A DNA stretch of 64,000 nucleotides from Streptomyces xanthochromogenes (GCF_014650455.1 NZ_BMUZ01000011.1:303326-367325); one strand, 5' to 3'; counted from the first letter of the stretch, positions 39,659-49,360 are shown. A program made the numbers and translations. The notes: generated by a model from the letters alone, not told the origin.

Positions 39659-40050
39659 GACAGCACCGTCGCGCTCTCGTGGCGGGTGCTGTGCCCGTCG
39701 AGGGCGAGGTCGGCGCAGATCCGTCCGACGGCGGGCACGAACTCGAACGCCCAGCCGCCCGCCTGCACCACGATCCGTTCCCCGTCGGGGATGCGGCCCG
39801 CGAGCGATCCGATCAGGAACTGCCGTGCCGGGTCGGCCGGGAGGGCGGCCAGACAGGTGCTCGCCCCCGTCAACTCCGGTATCAGGAAAGGCAGATGAGC
39901 GCTGACCCAGTCGGCGGTGCGTGCCAGGTCCCCGGCATCGGGCGGGTGCGGCGCCAACGGGTCGGGGCCGGTGACCGGAACCTCGGTGTCGGGCGCCGCA
40001 CGCAGCAGGTGGCCGCCCGTCCAGGGATTGCTGCCGAACCCGTGGAAGGA
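39655..40050 (-). pseudogene. C-terminal remnant of a DAO-type FAD amine oxidase
   Basis: The open frame encodes about 130 residues matching the C-terminal third of sarcosine-oxidase-like enzymes: ..ANRSFHGFGSNPWTGGH.. and the terminal FAD-site ..VVQAGGWAFEFVPAVGRICADLALDG... The N-terminal FAD-binding GxGxxG half is gone: homology stops at about 40050, and a stop codon follows at 40090-40092. It is the upstream partner of the broken dehydrogenase (ATGA overlap). Confidence 0.65.
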
Positions 40051-40074
40051 CCGGTTGGCGCCGGACGCCCTGGA

Positions 40075-40450
40075 GCCCGACGCCCTCGCCTACTGCTGTG
40101 CACCCGCGGGCATGCCGGCCGCGGCGCGGGAGGCGTTCCCGGCCGGACGGCTGCACACCGAGCGGTTCCAGCCGGCGGTACGGTCCTTCGGCCCCGACAC
40201 GGCGTTCGAGGCGGTCTGTGCCCGCTCCGGGCTCACCGTCCCCGTGCCCGCCGACACATCCCTGCTCGACGCCCTGGCCCACGCCGGGCGCCCCGTTCCC
40301 TCCGGCTGCCGCGAGGGCGTCCGCGGCAGCTGCGAGGTCTCCGTCTTGGACCGCACGCCCGAGCACCGGGACGACATCGGCGCACCCGAGGGCAGGATGT
40401 ACGCCTGCGCGTCCCGGGCACGGTCCGCCCGGCTCGTCCTCGACCTCTGA
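40075..40450 (+). pseudogene. C-terminal remnant of a PDR/VanB-type ferredoxin reductase
   Basis: About 120 residues match the end of a Rieske-oxygenase reductase: ..LAYCCAPAGMPAAAREAFP.. from the NAD domain, ..AVCARSGLTVPVPADTSLLDAL.., and a plant-type ferredoxin domain. The iron ligands read CREGVRGSC plus MYACASRA, so the second of the four Cys ligands is Arg and the cluster could not form normally. The FMN and most of the NAD domain are missing upstream. Its truncated 5' end abuts the truncated 5' end of the opposite-strand FAD-oxidase remnant. Confidence 0.65.
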
Positions 40451-40511
40451 CGCGTCCATGGCCGGCGAAGGGCCCGCGCGTGTCGTACGCCGTCCGCGGG
40501 ACCCGCGCGGA

Positions 40512-41081
40512 CTACGGCAGGTCTTCCGACCACCAGCCCGGCTCCGGCCCGGAACCGGACTCCGCCCGCCTGCGGCGCCGGCCCATCCGCACCGCACCGA
40601 AGACCGCCTTGCCCAGCACCGCCAGAACGATCAGGTCGACGATCATCTGCACGCTGGTCAGGGCCCGGGCCGCCTCGCTGGTGGGCACGATGTCGCCGAA
40701 GCCGACGGTCACGAACACCGAGATCGTGAAGTACAGGGAGGCCGTCCTGGTCAGCGGCTCCGAGAAGGAGCCCGGGACGTCGTGGGCGAGAAGGAAGTAG
40801 GTGGCGGAGAAGAGCACCAGGAAGAGCGGCACGGCGACCGCCAGCGCCTCCATCGCCCGCAGCCACGGATACTGCGCACGGGTGATCGAGCCGAGCTGCC
40901 GCACGAGCAGCCACCCGAACACGGCCAGCGCCCCCAGGAACACCGCGACGGTGCCCACGCCGAAGCCCCAGTCGAGCGGCGCCACGTAGTACAGGGCCGT
41001 CACCAGGACCGCCGATGCCACGGCACGCAGCACATGGACCGTACGTGACAGACGACTGACTCCGGAACCTGCTCGTTCCAT
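40512..41081 (-). CDS. Two-TM potassium-channel-like protein
   Basis: A 189-residue ion channel with membrane segments at about residues 13-30, 35-55 and 75-95, a pore loop with the selectivity filter TVGFGDI, and a final helix (..MIVDLIVLAVLGKAVFG..). The filter is the K-channel signature TxGFGD. The tail is Arg-rich with no RCK domain. The ATG at 41081 follows GGGAG. The large channel gene downstream on the same strand begins upstream of it, separated by 150 bp, so it is probably a separate unit. Confidence 0.8.
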   Translation of the reverse strand: MERAGSGVSRLSRTVHVLRAVASAVLVTALYYVAPLDWGFGVGTVAVFLGALAVFGWLLVRQLGSITRAQYPWLRAMEALAVAVPLFLVLFSATYFLLAHDVPGSFSEPLTRTASLYFTISVFVTVGFGDIVPTSEAARALTSVQMIVDLIVLAVLGKAVFGAVRMGRRRRRAESGSGPEPGWWSEDLP

Positions 41082-41231
41082 GGGCGCTCCCGCGATACGC
41101 GATACCTGTCGATACGTGAAGACGGACCTAGGCACCAGGAGAGTCACCCGGCCCCGATCCCGCCACCCGGGACGCGGCCGGCTTCCTGTCTCGTCACCGC
41201 CTGCCGGAGGGAAGGACGCCGGTGTCGGGGG

Positions 41232-43121
41232 TCATTCCCTGGCGAGGACGATGATGCTGTCGCCCGCGGCGAACCGGTGCGACCGTCTTTTGTCCGGGTT
41301 GAGGCGGACCCCGAAGGCGGGCGCGAGCGTCGTCTCCTCGTGCAGGCGGTATCCGATGGCGATCTGGCCCTGTCGGCGGGCGGCTTCGACGACCGTGTAG
41401 AAGTCGAGGTCGTGGCCGAGGCGCACATAGCCCTCGGCCGGACGGAGATAGATCTCGCTGCCCTCGGAGCGGAACAGCTCGTCGAACAAGCGGGCCAGGT
41501 GGGGGCTCTCGGAGATCTGGGTCATGAGCCGGCTGATCAGTTGGCTGCTGATGATGAAGTCGTGGCTTGCGCTGGTCGGGGCGAGTTCCCGGTTGCGGTC
41601 GTCCGCCAGCTCGGTGACCACGGCCAGTTCGTGCCCCGCCACCCGGCCCAGCTCCCGCAGGTGCAACAGCGTGACCAGGGTGCCGTTGTCGGCCTGCTGC
41701 CCCTCCAGCGCGTCGTGCCTCAGCAGCACGATGTGGTGGTACCGGCCCAGGTCGAGCCGGCACAGCGTCGCGGGCCGGGCCGGGTCGCCCTCGGTGACCG
41801 TGACGCACAGGCGGGTCAGGCCCGCCGCCGTCCGCTCGGCCTGATGGGCGGCCTCGTGCTGACGCGCCACGACGTCCACGGTGGAGCCCTCGACGACATG
41901 GTCGTCGAGCCGCTCGATGACGGTTGCCGCCCGGCGGTTCCAGCCGAGCACCAGGAGTCGCACCGGGCTTCTGGTGCTCGGCCGCGGCGGGGTGATGGCG
42001 CCGGTGCCGATGTGGCGGGGCGGGGACGCGATGACCGTGTCGTCGTCCTGCGAAATGGCGATGATCCGGTCCCGGTCACCGATGAGGGAACTCCACGGCG
42101 GATTGAGGTCGATGCGTCCGCCCTCGCGCAGCAGCCCGACCACCGATGAGGTGGCGAAGGCCATGAGGGCCTCGCCGAACGTCCTGCCCACCAGCTGGGG
42201 CTCGGCACTGAAGTAGAACTCGTCGCCCGCATAGCTGAGCAGCTGGTGGTAGACGAACGAGAGGCCCGGCTGGAGGGAGGTCTGCACGATCAGATGGGCC
42301 GTGATGCTGTCCATGTCGAGCACGCAGGCGTGCGGGCCCCCGGCGAGGCGGGCCGCGGCGTGGTTCTGGCCGTCCTCCAGGGCGGCCACGACGTGGCGCG
42401 GTGCGCCAGTCGGCTGCTGCACCCGACCGAGCGCGAGCAGGGTCTTCACGACGCCCGCGTCCCCGTCCGGTCCACCCGGCGCGAGAATCAGCAGCGAGCG
42501 GGCCGTGCCCGGGGAGACGAGGGCGATGTCGGCGGGGTCGGTGGGGCTCCCCGTGCGGCACACCACCTTGGTGGTCCCCCGGTGCGTCACCTTCGTCCGT
42601 ATCTCGTCCTCCATCTCGACCTTGTCCTTGGGCCCCAGGATCACCACCACCGCACGGCGCTGGTTCGCGTTGGCCGCGACCAGCTCCGCCACGATCGGGA
42701 AGACCTGCTCGGACCAGCCGAACAGGACCGTGTGGTTGTCCTCCAGCACGATGGAGCGGCCCTTGCGCAGTTCGGCGAGCCTGCGGTCGACGCCGTTGGT
42801 GATCAGACCGATCAGTGTCGAGGTGAACAGCAGCGCCATGAGCGCGAGCAGGACGGAGAACAGCACATAGAGGGGAGGGCCCAGGTCGCCGCCCAGCCGG
42901 AAGGCGCCTCCGACGTGCTGCCAGATCTCGGCCAGCCGGTCGCCGAGTGTCAGCGGCGCCTTCTTGTCCGCCCACACCAGCAGTACGGACACCGGGACCA
43001 CGAGGGCGAAGCAGGCCGCGGTCATCCAGCCGATCAACGTCGCCATGCCACGCGACATCATGGTGTCGAACCGGTAGCGAAGACGCCTGCGCACGGTCGG
43101 CCGGTCACTCTGTCTACCCAC
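41232..43121 (-). CDS. CASTOR/POLLUX-like ion channel with RCK-type domains
   Basis: A 629-residue protein. Two N-terminal membrane segments (about 27-50 and 82-105) are followed by two Rossmann/RCK-like halves. The first opens ..HTVLFGWSEQVFPIVAELVAAN.. and the second ..VRLLVLGWNRRAATVIERLDDH.., as in plant CASTOR/POLLUX and bacterial homologues. It probably conducts cations and is gated by a cytosolic ligand. GTG start at 43121. Orthologues are widespread in Streptomyces as single-copy genes of unknown role. Confidence 0.78.
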   Translation of the reverse strand: MGRQSDRPTVRRRLRYRFDTMMSRGMATLIGWMTAACFALVVPVSVLLVWADKKAPLTLGDRLAEIWQHVGGAFRLGGDLGPPLYVLFSVLLALMALLFTSTLIGLITNGVDRRLAELRKGRSIVLEDNHTVLFGWSEQVFPIVAELVAANANQRRAVVVILGPKDKVEMEDEIRTKVTHRGTTKVVCRTGSPTDPADIALVSPGTARSLLILAPGGPDGDAGVVKTLLALGRVQQPTGAPRHVVAALEDGQNHAAARLAGGPHACVLDMDSITAHLIVQTSLQPGLSFVYHQLLSYAGDEFYFSAEPQLVGRTFGEALMAFATSSVVGLLREGGRIDLNPPWSSLIGDRDRIIAISQDDDTVIASPPRHIGTGAITPPRPSTRSPVRLLVLGWNRRAATVIERLDDHVVEGSTVDVVARQHEAAHQAERTAAGLTRLCVTVTEGDPARPATLCRLDLGRYHHIVLLRHDALEGQQADNGTLVTLLHLRELGRVAGHELAVVTELADDRNRELAPTSASHDFIISSQLISRLMTQISESPHLARLFDELFRSEGSEIYLRPAEGYVRLGHDLDFYTVVEAARRQGQIAIGYRLHEETTLAPAFGVRLNPDKRRSHRFAAGDSIIVLARE

Positions 43122-43639
43122 GCGTCACCTCAACTCGGCCTCGGCGGCCGCCTTGACAGGGGCAATGGCCTCTCCCCGGGGAGTCCAGTCCTCTCGGCGC
43201 GATTGCTGTCCCGCGTCCAGGAGAACTAAGCACGGCACGCGTCAGATCAACCCGATCGAGTACATGCGCAAGCCTGCGCGGCCGGAGCCGGCCGGGCCGC
43301 GACGAGGGGGCGCCGCGGCCGACGTCCGCTCAAGCAACGCCGCGGCCAAGGCAGTTGAGACGTTGCGGCCACGGGCATCGAGGGCCGCAGGCAATGGACG
43401 TGCGCGGGGGTCGGCGTTCCGGACGACACTGCCCGCAGCCACCGCCGGGCCGGGGCCGCTGCGCGCGCGTGGCCCGCGGCGGCGCACGGGGAGGGCGCCC
43501 GGGGCGGGACCCGTTCCCCGTTCGGGTCCCGCCCGGGGCGCCTTCGTATGGTTCCCGTCGCCCGCGACCACCGGTAGCTTTCATCACGCACACGCAAAAG
43601 CCCTGAACGGGACGTCAAGTGCACACCAGGGGGCCGACC
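43122..43639. other. Intergenic region with a long GC-rich hairpin
   Basis: 518 bp without a supported gene. A 19-bp stem with one mismatch (43494-43512 with 43524-43542) and an 11-nt loop sits about 100 bp before the ArsR-like gene. It may be a terminator for read-through or a leader structure. The sequence between 43250 and 43480 is extremely GC-rich and featureless. Confidence 0.45.
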
Positions 43640-44497
43640 TTGATACGGATTCATCTCGGGTCCGAGGGACTGGGCAACGTCAGCGTCTGTGCCCACCCGG
43701 ATTTCGACGCCGAGTTGACGGCGGCCGGGCGGGCACGCGCAGAACGCGGACTGCCCCAGGACCCGCTGGCACAGCTCTACACACGCAGCATGTCGCCGGA
43801 TCTGGCCGAGGGCCTGGACCTCCCGTACTTCTCGCACCTGTTCGCCCACCGCGGCCCCACGCCCTTCACCAGGGCCCTGGCCGAGGGCGAGGACCGTGCC
43901 CTCGGCGTGCTGGACGGCGCTGTCGCCCGTTTACGCAGCACGGCCGTGGACCCGTACCGCTCCGGCATCCGGTCCGCGGTCGCGGTGCGGGCCGCAGGAC
44001 TGTCCCAGATCTACGTCGCGGGCGGCGCCTCGGCGATGCTCCGGCGGCTCGGGCACGGGATCGCGTTCCGCCGCGGCGTTCTGGAACTGCCGACCGCCTT
44101 CGACGCGGACCTCGAACTCGACCGGGGCTCCCTGCACATCCAGGCCGTGGCGCTCAACCAGGGCGTCACCCTGGCCGAGCCGGCCGAGGACCACTTCACC
44201 GTCCGCATCCCGGCGGGCACGGCCCCACGTGTCGATCCGGGCCAACGGGACGCCCTGCGCGCGCTGTTGGGCTCGGGCCGGGCGGAGGCACTGGAGAACA
44301 TCGTCGTCTCCGGCGGCGTCACGGGACGCCAACTGGCCTCCCTGCTGGGCGTATCGAACTCCGCCGCCAGCCGCCATGCCGCGGTGCTGCGCCGCGCCGG
44401 CCTGATCCGGACCCTGCGCACGGGACAGACCGTCCTGCACGTGGCGACACCCCTGGGCTACCACCTGACAGAGCCGGGAGAGCCGATCGGCCCCTGA
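43640..44497 (+). CDS. ArsR-like winged-helix regulator with DUF5937-type N-domain and a TTA codon
   Basis: A 285-residue regulator. Residues about 1-190 are a sensor domain typical of these ArsR-related proteins (..IRIHLGSEGLGNVSVCAHPDF..), and residues about 200-275 form a winged helix (..ENIVVSGGVTGRQLASLLGVSNSAASRHAAVLRRAGLI..). Codon 98 (43931-43933) is TTA, which implies bldA dependence. The TTG at 43640 follows AGGGGG; a GTG at 43619 is possible. The transporter gene downstream is its probable target. Confidence 0.72.
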   Translation: MIRIHLGSEGLGNVSVCAHPDFDAELTAAGRARAERGLPQDPLAQLYTRSMSPDLAEGLDLPYFSHLFAHRGPTPFTRALAEGEDRALGVLDGAVARLRSTAVDPYRSGIRSAVAVRAAGLSQIYVAGGASAMLRRLGHGIAFRRGVLELPTAFDADLELDRGSLHIQAVALNQGVTLAEPAEDHFTVRIPAGTAPRVDPGQRDALRALLGSGRAEALENIVVSGGVTGRQLASLLGVSNSAASRHAAVLRRAGLIRTLRTGQTVLHVATPLGYHLTEPGEPIGP

Positions 44498-44652
44498 GGG
44501 CCCGCCCCCGAGGGTCCGCCCCATTCCGGCGCGCCGCCAGGGGGCATCGGTCGGAACGGTCAAGTCGATCCGGCCGCACCGCACATGACCACACTCAGGA
44601 GACAGAAGCGGGCGGGCCGGCGCAGGAGGCGGCCGGGGTTAAGGTGCCCTCC

Positions 44653-45699
44653 ATGCACGTCGAACGCATGCGCCAATCCGAGCAAGCCCCCGCGCCGTCC
44701 GACGAGGGTGGCACGGCAGCCGGACCCGCTTCCCACGGCGACCTGCCCTCCTCCGACCGGGCAGCCCGCCGGGCCGTCACCCTCTTCCCCCTCCTGGTGG
44801 TCGCGGCCGGTGCGGCAGGCCTGTTCTGGCCCACCCACTTCACCGGCTGGGCGCCCGCCGTCCCCTGGCTGCTCGGCCTGGTGATGTTCTTCATGGGGCT
44901 GACCCTGGCACCCCCCGACTTCGCCGCGATCGCCAAGCGGCCGTGGGCCGTTGGACTCGGCCTCGTCGCCCATTACGTCATCATGCCCGGCCTCGGCTGG
45001 CTGATCGCCACGGTGCTCGACCTGCCGCCGCAGCTCGCGGCCGGGGTGATCCTCGTGGGCTGCGCCCCGAGCGGGACGGCGTCCAACGTCGTGACCTACC
45101 TGGCGCGCGGCGACGTCGCCCTGTCCGTGTCGGTTGCCACCGTCTCCACCGTCCTCGCCCCGCTGGTGACCCCGCCGCTCGTGCTGCTCCTGGCCGGGGA
45201 GTTCCTCGACGTGGACGCGGGCTCCATGGTGGTCGACATCCTCAAGACGGTGCTGGCGCCGGTGCTCGGCGGGCTGCTGGTGCGGCTGGCCGTCGGCCGC
45301 TACACGGACCGGGCGCTGCGCCTGCTCCCCTGGCTCTCCGCCCTCACCATCAGCGTGATCGTGCTGGTGGTCGTCTCCGCCAGCGCCGCACGGATCAAGG
45401 ACGCCGCCGCGCTGGTCCTCCTCGCGGTCGTCCTGCACAACGGCCTTGGTCTGGCGCTGGGTTACGCCACCGGGAAGCTGGCCCGCATGGGCGCGCCCGC
45501 GAGCCGGGCGATGGCCTTCGAGGTGGGCATGCAGAACTCGGGCCTCGCGGCCTCCCTGGCCACCGCCCACTTCAGCCCCGCGGCCGCCCTGCCCGCGGCG
45601 GTCTTCTCCGTCTGGCACAACGTCTCGGGCGCGATCGCCGCGGCGTGGATGTCGCGTGCCGCACGCCGCCGTGAACAGCGGCCGCCGCCCCGCGGCTGA
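44653..45699 (+). CDS. Bile acid:sodium symporter (BASS) family transporter
   Basis: A 348-residue membrane protein with about ten helices. The BASS-family crossover motif appears as ..VILVGCAPSGTASNVVTYLARGD.. (about 136-158) and ..FEVGMQNSGLAASLA.. (about 294-308). It should co-transport an organic anion with sodium. TAAGGT about 10 nt before the ATG suggests a leaderless start at 44653. The regulator gene upstream ends 155 nt earlier on the same strand. Confidence 0.85.
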   Translation: MHVERMRQSEQAPAPSDEGGTAAGPASHGDLPSSDRAARRAVTLFPLLVVAAGAAGLFWPTHFTGWAPAVPWLLGLVMFFMGLTLAPPDFAAIAKRPWAVGLGLVAHYVIMPGLGWLIATVLDLPPQLAAGVILVGCAPSGTASNVVTYLARGDVALSVSVATVSTVLAPLVTPPLVLLLAGEFLDVDAGSMVVDILKTVLAPVLGGLLVRLAVGRYTDRALRLLPWLSALTISVIVLVVVSASAARIKDAAALVLLAVVLHNGLGLALGYATGKLARMGAPASRAMAFEVGMQNSGLAASLATAHFSPAAALPAAVFSVWHNVSGAIAAAWMSRAARRREQRPPPRG

Positions 45700-45780
45700 G
45701 GGTCAACCTCCCGGAGCGGCGCGGCGGCACGGGCGGGCGGCGCGAGGCCGAGACCGCGGAAGACGCCTCCGGAGCCGAGG

Positions 45781-47607
45781 TCAGGGAGCGCGGCGCGCTT
45801 CGCTCCCCTCGCCGTCGGGAATCACCAACTGGGGTACGGCGGCGAGCAGTTGCTCGGTGTACGGATGCTTCGGGGCACGCCAGACCGACTCCACCGGGCC
45901 GGTCTCCACGGCCTTGCCGTCCCGCAGGACGAGGACGGTGTCGCACAGGTAGCGGATGACACCGAGATCGTGCGAGATGACGCACAGGGCCGTGTCGCGC
46001 TCGGCCGTGGCGGTGCGCAGCAGGTCGAGGACCTGGGCACGGACCGAGACGTCCAGCGCGCTGACGGGCTCGTCGGCGAGGAGCACGGCCGGCTCGGGCG
46101 CCAGCGCCCGGGCGATGGCGATGCGCTGGCGCTGCCCGCCGGAGAACTGGTGCGGGTAGCGTCCGGCGGCCTCTTCGGGCAGCCCGACGGCCGCAAGCAG
46201 TTCGAGGACCCTCTCGCGCGCGGCCGGTGAGCCTCGGTGGGGAAGGGGCTCGGCGACGATGTCGCGTACCCGCTGCCGGGGGTCGAGCGAGCCCATGGGG
46301 TCCTGGAAGACCATTTGCAGGCCGCCGGCGCCCCGGCCAGGACCGCCGGGTCGGCCCGGTCCGAGTACCCGGCCGCCGCTGGGCCGGTCGAGGCCGGCGA
46401 GCAGCCGCAGCAGCGTCGACTTGCCCGCGCCGGACTCACCGACCACACCGACCCGCTGACCGGCGTACAGGTCGAGGTCGATGGAGTCGAGGACGCTGAC
46501 GGTGGGTCGCCTGCCCAAGCGGCGCACGCGCCGGCCCGGGTAGCGCCGGGTGAGCCCACGCGCCGACAGCACCGGCTCGCCGTCCGCCGGCCGCTCCCAG
46601 GAGGCCTGCGCCTGCGGAGCCGACGGCTGCCGCACCCCGGGCAAGGCGCCGGGCACCTCGTGGTGCCAGCAGGCGACCGCGCCCTCGGCGCCGCCCAGCA
46701 GGGGCGGCAGTTCGGCGCACTTGTCGTCGGCCAGGGCGCAGCGGTTGCTGAAGCCGCAGCCGGCCTGCAGGTCCCCCGGCGCGGGCACGATGCCGGGGAT
46801 CGCCCGGGGGCGGGTGCCCGGGGTGAGGTCGCTGGTGGCGAGCAACGCCCGGGTGTACGGGTGCCGGGGGGCGGACAGCACCCGGTGGACGGGCCCGCTC
46901 TCCACGATCCGGCCGCCGTACATGACCAGCACGCGGTGGCACACCGAGGAGACCAGGGCCAGGTCGTGGCTGATGAACAGCACGGCGGTGCCCCGCTGTT
47001 CGGAGTCGCCGACGATCAGGTCGGTGATCTCCTTCTGCACCGTCACGTCGAGCGCGGTGGTCGGCTCGTCGCAGATCAACAGGTCGGGGTCGTTGGCGAG
47101 CGCGATGGCGAGGACGCCGCGCTGGCGCTGGCCGCCGGAGAGCTGGTGCGGGTAGGCACGTGCGGCGCGGTGCGGGTCGGGCAGCTTCAGGCGTTCGAGG
47201 AGTTCCGCGGCCGCCTCGTGCCCGGCGCGACGGGTGGGCCGGGTGCCGTGCAGCCGGATGCCCTCGGTGATTTGCGTACCGAGGCGGTAGACCGGGTTGA
47301 GCGCGCTCATGGGCTCCTGGAAGACCATGCCGACGCGCTTGCCGCGGATCGCCGACAGGGCGCGGTCGCTCGCGCTGACGAGGTCGAGTTCCTCGCCGGC
47401 GAGGCGCACGCTGCCGCCGGCCCGCAGCCCGTCGTCGAGCAGCCCCAGGGCGGCCAGCGCGGTGAGGGACTTGCCGGAGCCGGACTCGCCGATGATGCCT
47501 ACCCGCTCGCCGCGCCCCACGGTGAAGCCGACCCCGCGCACCAGCCGCGTCGCCTGTGAGTCGACGGTCAGATCCGTCACTTCGAGCAGCGGCGGGCCGG
47601 CGTTCAT
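45781..47607 (-). CDS. Fused double ATPase of a peptide-type ABC importer
   Basis: A 608-residue protein with two ABC ATPase domains, an OppD-like N-half and an OppF-like C-half. Each half has Walker A (GESGSGKS and GESGAGKS), a LSGGQRQR or FSGGQRQR signature and Walker B (LLICDEPTTALD and LLADEPVSALD). An OppD-type Cys-rich tail (..GCGFSNRCALADDKCAEL..) marks the end of the first half. It energises uptake of peptides or similar solutes. The start overlaps the permease stop by 4 nt. Confidence 0.9.
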   Translation of the reverse strand: MNAGPPLLEVTDLTVDSQATRLVRGVGFTVGRGERVGIIGESGSGKSLTALAALGLLDDGLRAGGSVRLAGEELDLVSASDRALSAIRGKRVGMVFQEPMSALNPVYRLGTQITEGIRLHGTRPTRRAGHEAAAELLERLKLPDPHRAARAYPHQLSGGQRQRGVLAIALANDPDLLICDEPTTALDVTVQKEITDLIVGDSEQRGTAVLFISHDLALVSSVCHRVLVMYGGRIVESGPVHRVLSAPRHPYTRALLATSDLTPGTRPRAIPGIVPAPGDLQAGCGFSNRCALADDKCAELPPLLGGAEGAVACWHHEVPGALPGVRQPSAPQAQASWERPADGEPVLSARGLTRRYPGRRVRRLGRRPTVSVLDSIDLDLYAGQRVGVVGESGAGKSTLLRLLAGLDRPSGGRVLGPGRPGGPGRGAGGLQMVFQDPMGSLDPRQRVRDIVAEPLPHRGSPAARERVLELLAAVGLPEEAAGRYPHQFSGGQRQRIAIARALAPEPAVLLADEPVSALDVSVRAQVLDLLRTATAERDTALCVISHDLGVIRYLCDTVLVLRDGKAVETGPVESVWRAPKHPYTEQLLAAVPQLVIPDGEGSEARRAP

Positions 47608-48419
47608 CGCACTCCTTCGAGCGTGGGGTCGACCCGGTCGCGCAGGCCGTCGCCGAGGAGGTTGAGCCCCAGTACGGCGGCGGCGGTGGCCAGTCCGGGC
47701 CACAGACAGAGTTCGGGCGTGGAGAAGAGCAGGTCCTGGGACTCCTGGAGCATGCGCCCCCAGGAGGGGGTCGGCGGGACGGTGCCGAGACCCAGGTAGG
47801 ACAGCGCGGCTTCGGCGAGCACGGCGGTGGCGAAGGACACGGAGGCCTGGACGATGACGACGTCGAGGATGTTCGGCACGACGTGCCGGACCGCGATGGC
47901 CGTGCGGCTTCGCCCCGCCAGGCGTGCCGCGTCGATGTACTCGCCGGCCATGACGCGCAGTGTTGCGGCCCGGCTCACCCGGGCGAAGCCGGGGGCCGAG
48001 GCGATGCCGATCGCCACCATCGCGGTGAGGGTGCCCGTGCCGTAGACCGCGGCCAGCAGGATGGCGAGCAGCAGCGCGGGGAAGGCCAGCAGGAAGTCGC
48101 TGACGCGCATGACGACGTTGTCGAGCCAGCCGCCGGACATGCCGGAGACCACACCCATGGGGACGCCGGCCAGCAGGGCGATGCCGACGGCGACGACGCC
48201 CGCGAACACGGTGATGCGGGCGCCCTCCATCAGACGGCTGAGCACGTCCCGGCCGAACTGATCGGTGCCCAGCGGGTGGCCGGCGTCGGGCGGGGCGAGC
48301 TGTCGGGACGCGTCGATGTGGCTCGCGTCGTGCGGGGTCCACACCAGGGACAGCAGGGCAGTGACCAGCAGCAGCAGGACGAGCGCGCCGCCGATCGTCA
48401 GGGACATCCGGGACTTCAT
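47604..48419 (-). CDS. DppC-type ABC permease
   Basis: A 271-residue inner-membrane permease with about six helices. The EAA loop reads ..EYIDAARLAGRSRTAIAVRHVVPN.., and the N-terminal ..HPLGTDQFGRDVLSRLM.. is characteristic of OppC/DppC proteins. Overlaps the other permease (at the base 48419) and the ATPase gene. Confidence 0.9.
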   Translation of the reverse strand: MKSRMSLTIGGALVLLLLVTALLSLVWTPHDASHIDASRQLAPPDAGHPLGTDQFGRDVLSRLMEGARITVFAGVVAVGIALLAGVPMGVVSGMSGGWLDNVVMRVSDFLLAFPALLLAILLAAVYGTGTLTAMVAIGIASAPGFARVSRAATLRVMAGEYIDAARLAGRSRTAIAVRHVVPNILDVVIVQASVSFATAVLAEAALSYLGLGTVPPTPSWGRMLQESQDLLFSTPELCLWPGLATAAAVLGLNLLGDGLRDRVDPTLEGVR

Positions 48420-49360
48420 CAGCGGCTCCGCAGGCGGGGGTCGACGACGCGGTACAGCACGTCCGTCAGGAGGTTCACCACGAGGACGGCGACCACGAGG
48501 ACGGTCACGACGCCCTGGATGAGCAGGAGGTCCCGGTCGGCCACCGCACGCAGGAGCAGATCGCCCAGGCCGGGGATCACGAAGACCCGTTCGACGACGA
48601 TCGCTCCGACCAGAAGGGCGCTCAGCTGCAGTCCCAGGACGGTGAGCACGGGCACGGCGGCGTTGGGCAGGCCGTGCCGGCACAGCGCGGCCCAGCGGCG
48701 GGCCCCCTTGGCGCGCGCCGTACGCATGTAGTCCTGGCGCTGCACGGAGAGTACGGCGGAGCGGACGTAGCGCGAGAGGGCCGCGCCCTGGACCAGGCCC
48801 AGGGACAGGCAGGGCAGCACGAGGTGTCTGGCCCACTCCCCCGGGTCCTCGGCGAGCGGGACGTAGCCGCCCGCGGGCAGGGCACCGGCGCGCACCGCGA
48901 AGACGTACACGAGCAGGAGGCCGGCGAGGAACGCGGGTACGGCGATGCCCGCCTGGCTGAGGGCCGAGAGCAGGGTGCCGCGGGGCTTGCGGTGCCAGGC
49001 GGCGGAGAGCACCCCCGCGGGCAGCGCGATCAGCAGCGCGACGAGCATGCCGCCCGCCACCAGCCACAGGGTGACGCCGAAGCGGTCCGCGACGCGCGGG
49101 CCGATCGGCTCGTGTGTCACGTACGACGTGCCGAAGTCGCCGTGCAGCAGGCCGAGCGCCCAGTCGGCGTACTGCGTCAGGAGGGGCCGGTCGGTGCCGA
49201 ACTCCTCGCTGAGCCGGGCCACGGCATCCGGCGTCGCGTTGGTTCCGAGGGCCACCTCCGCCGCATTGCCGGGCAGGACCGCGAGGCAGCAGAAGACGAC
49301 GAAGCTGGCGGCGAACGCACCGACGAGCAGGGTCAGGGTCTTACGCACGATCAGGTACAC
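48419..49360 (-). CDS. DppB-type ABC permease
   Basis: A 313-residue permease. It has the OppB/DppB start (one helix, then ..EEFGTDRPLLTQYADWALGLLHGDFG..) and the EAA loop ..DYMRTARAKGARRWAALCRHGLPN... GTG start at 49360, 28 nt after the binding-protein gene. Confidence 0.9.
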   Translation of the reverse strand: MYLIVRKTLTLLVGAFAASFVVFCCLAVLPGNAAEVALGTNATPDAVARLSEEFGTDRPLLTQYADWALGLLHGDFGTSYVTHEPIGPRVADRFGVTLWLVAGGMLVALLIALPAGVLSAAWHRKPRGTLLSALSQAGIAVPAFLAGLLLVYVFAVRAGALPAGGYVPLAEDPGEWARHLVLPCLSLGLVQGAALSRYVRSAVLSVQRQDYMRTARAKGARRWAALCRHGLPNAAVPVLTVLGLQLSALLVGAIVVERVFVIPGLGDLLLRAVADRDLLLIQGVVTVLVVAVLVVNLLTDVLYRVVDPRLRSR

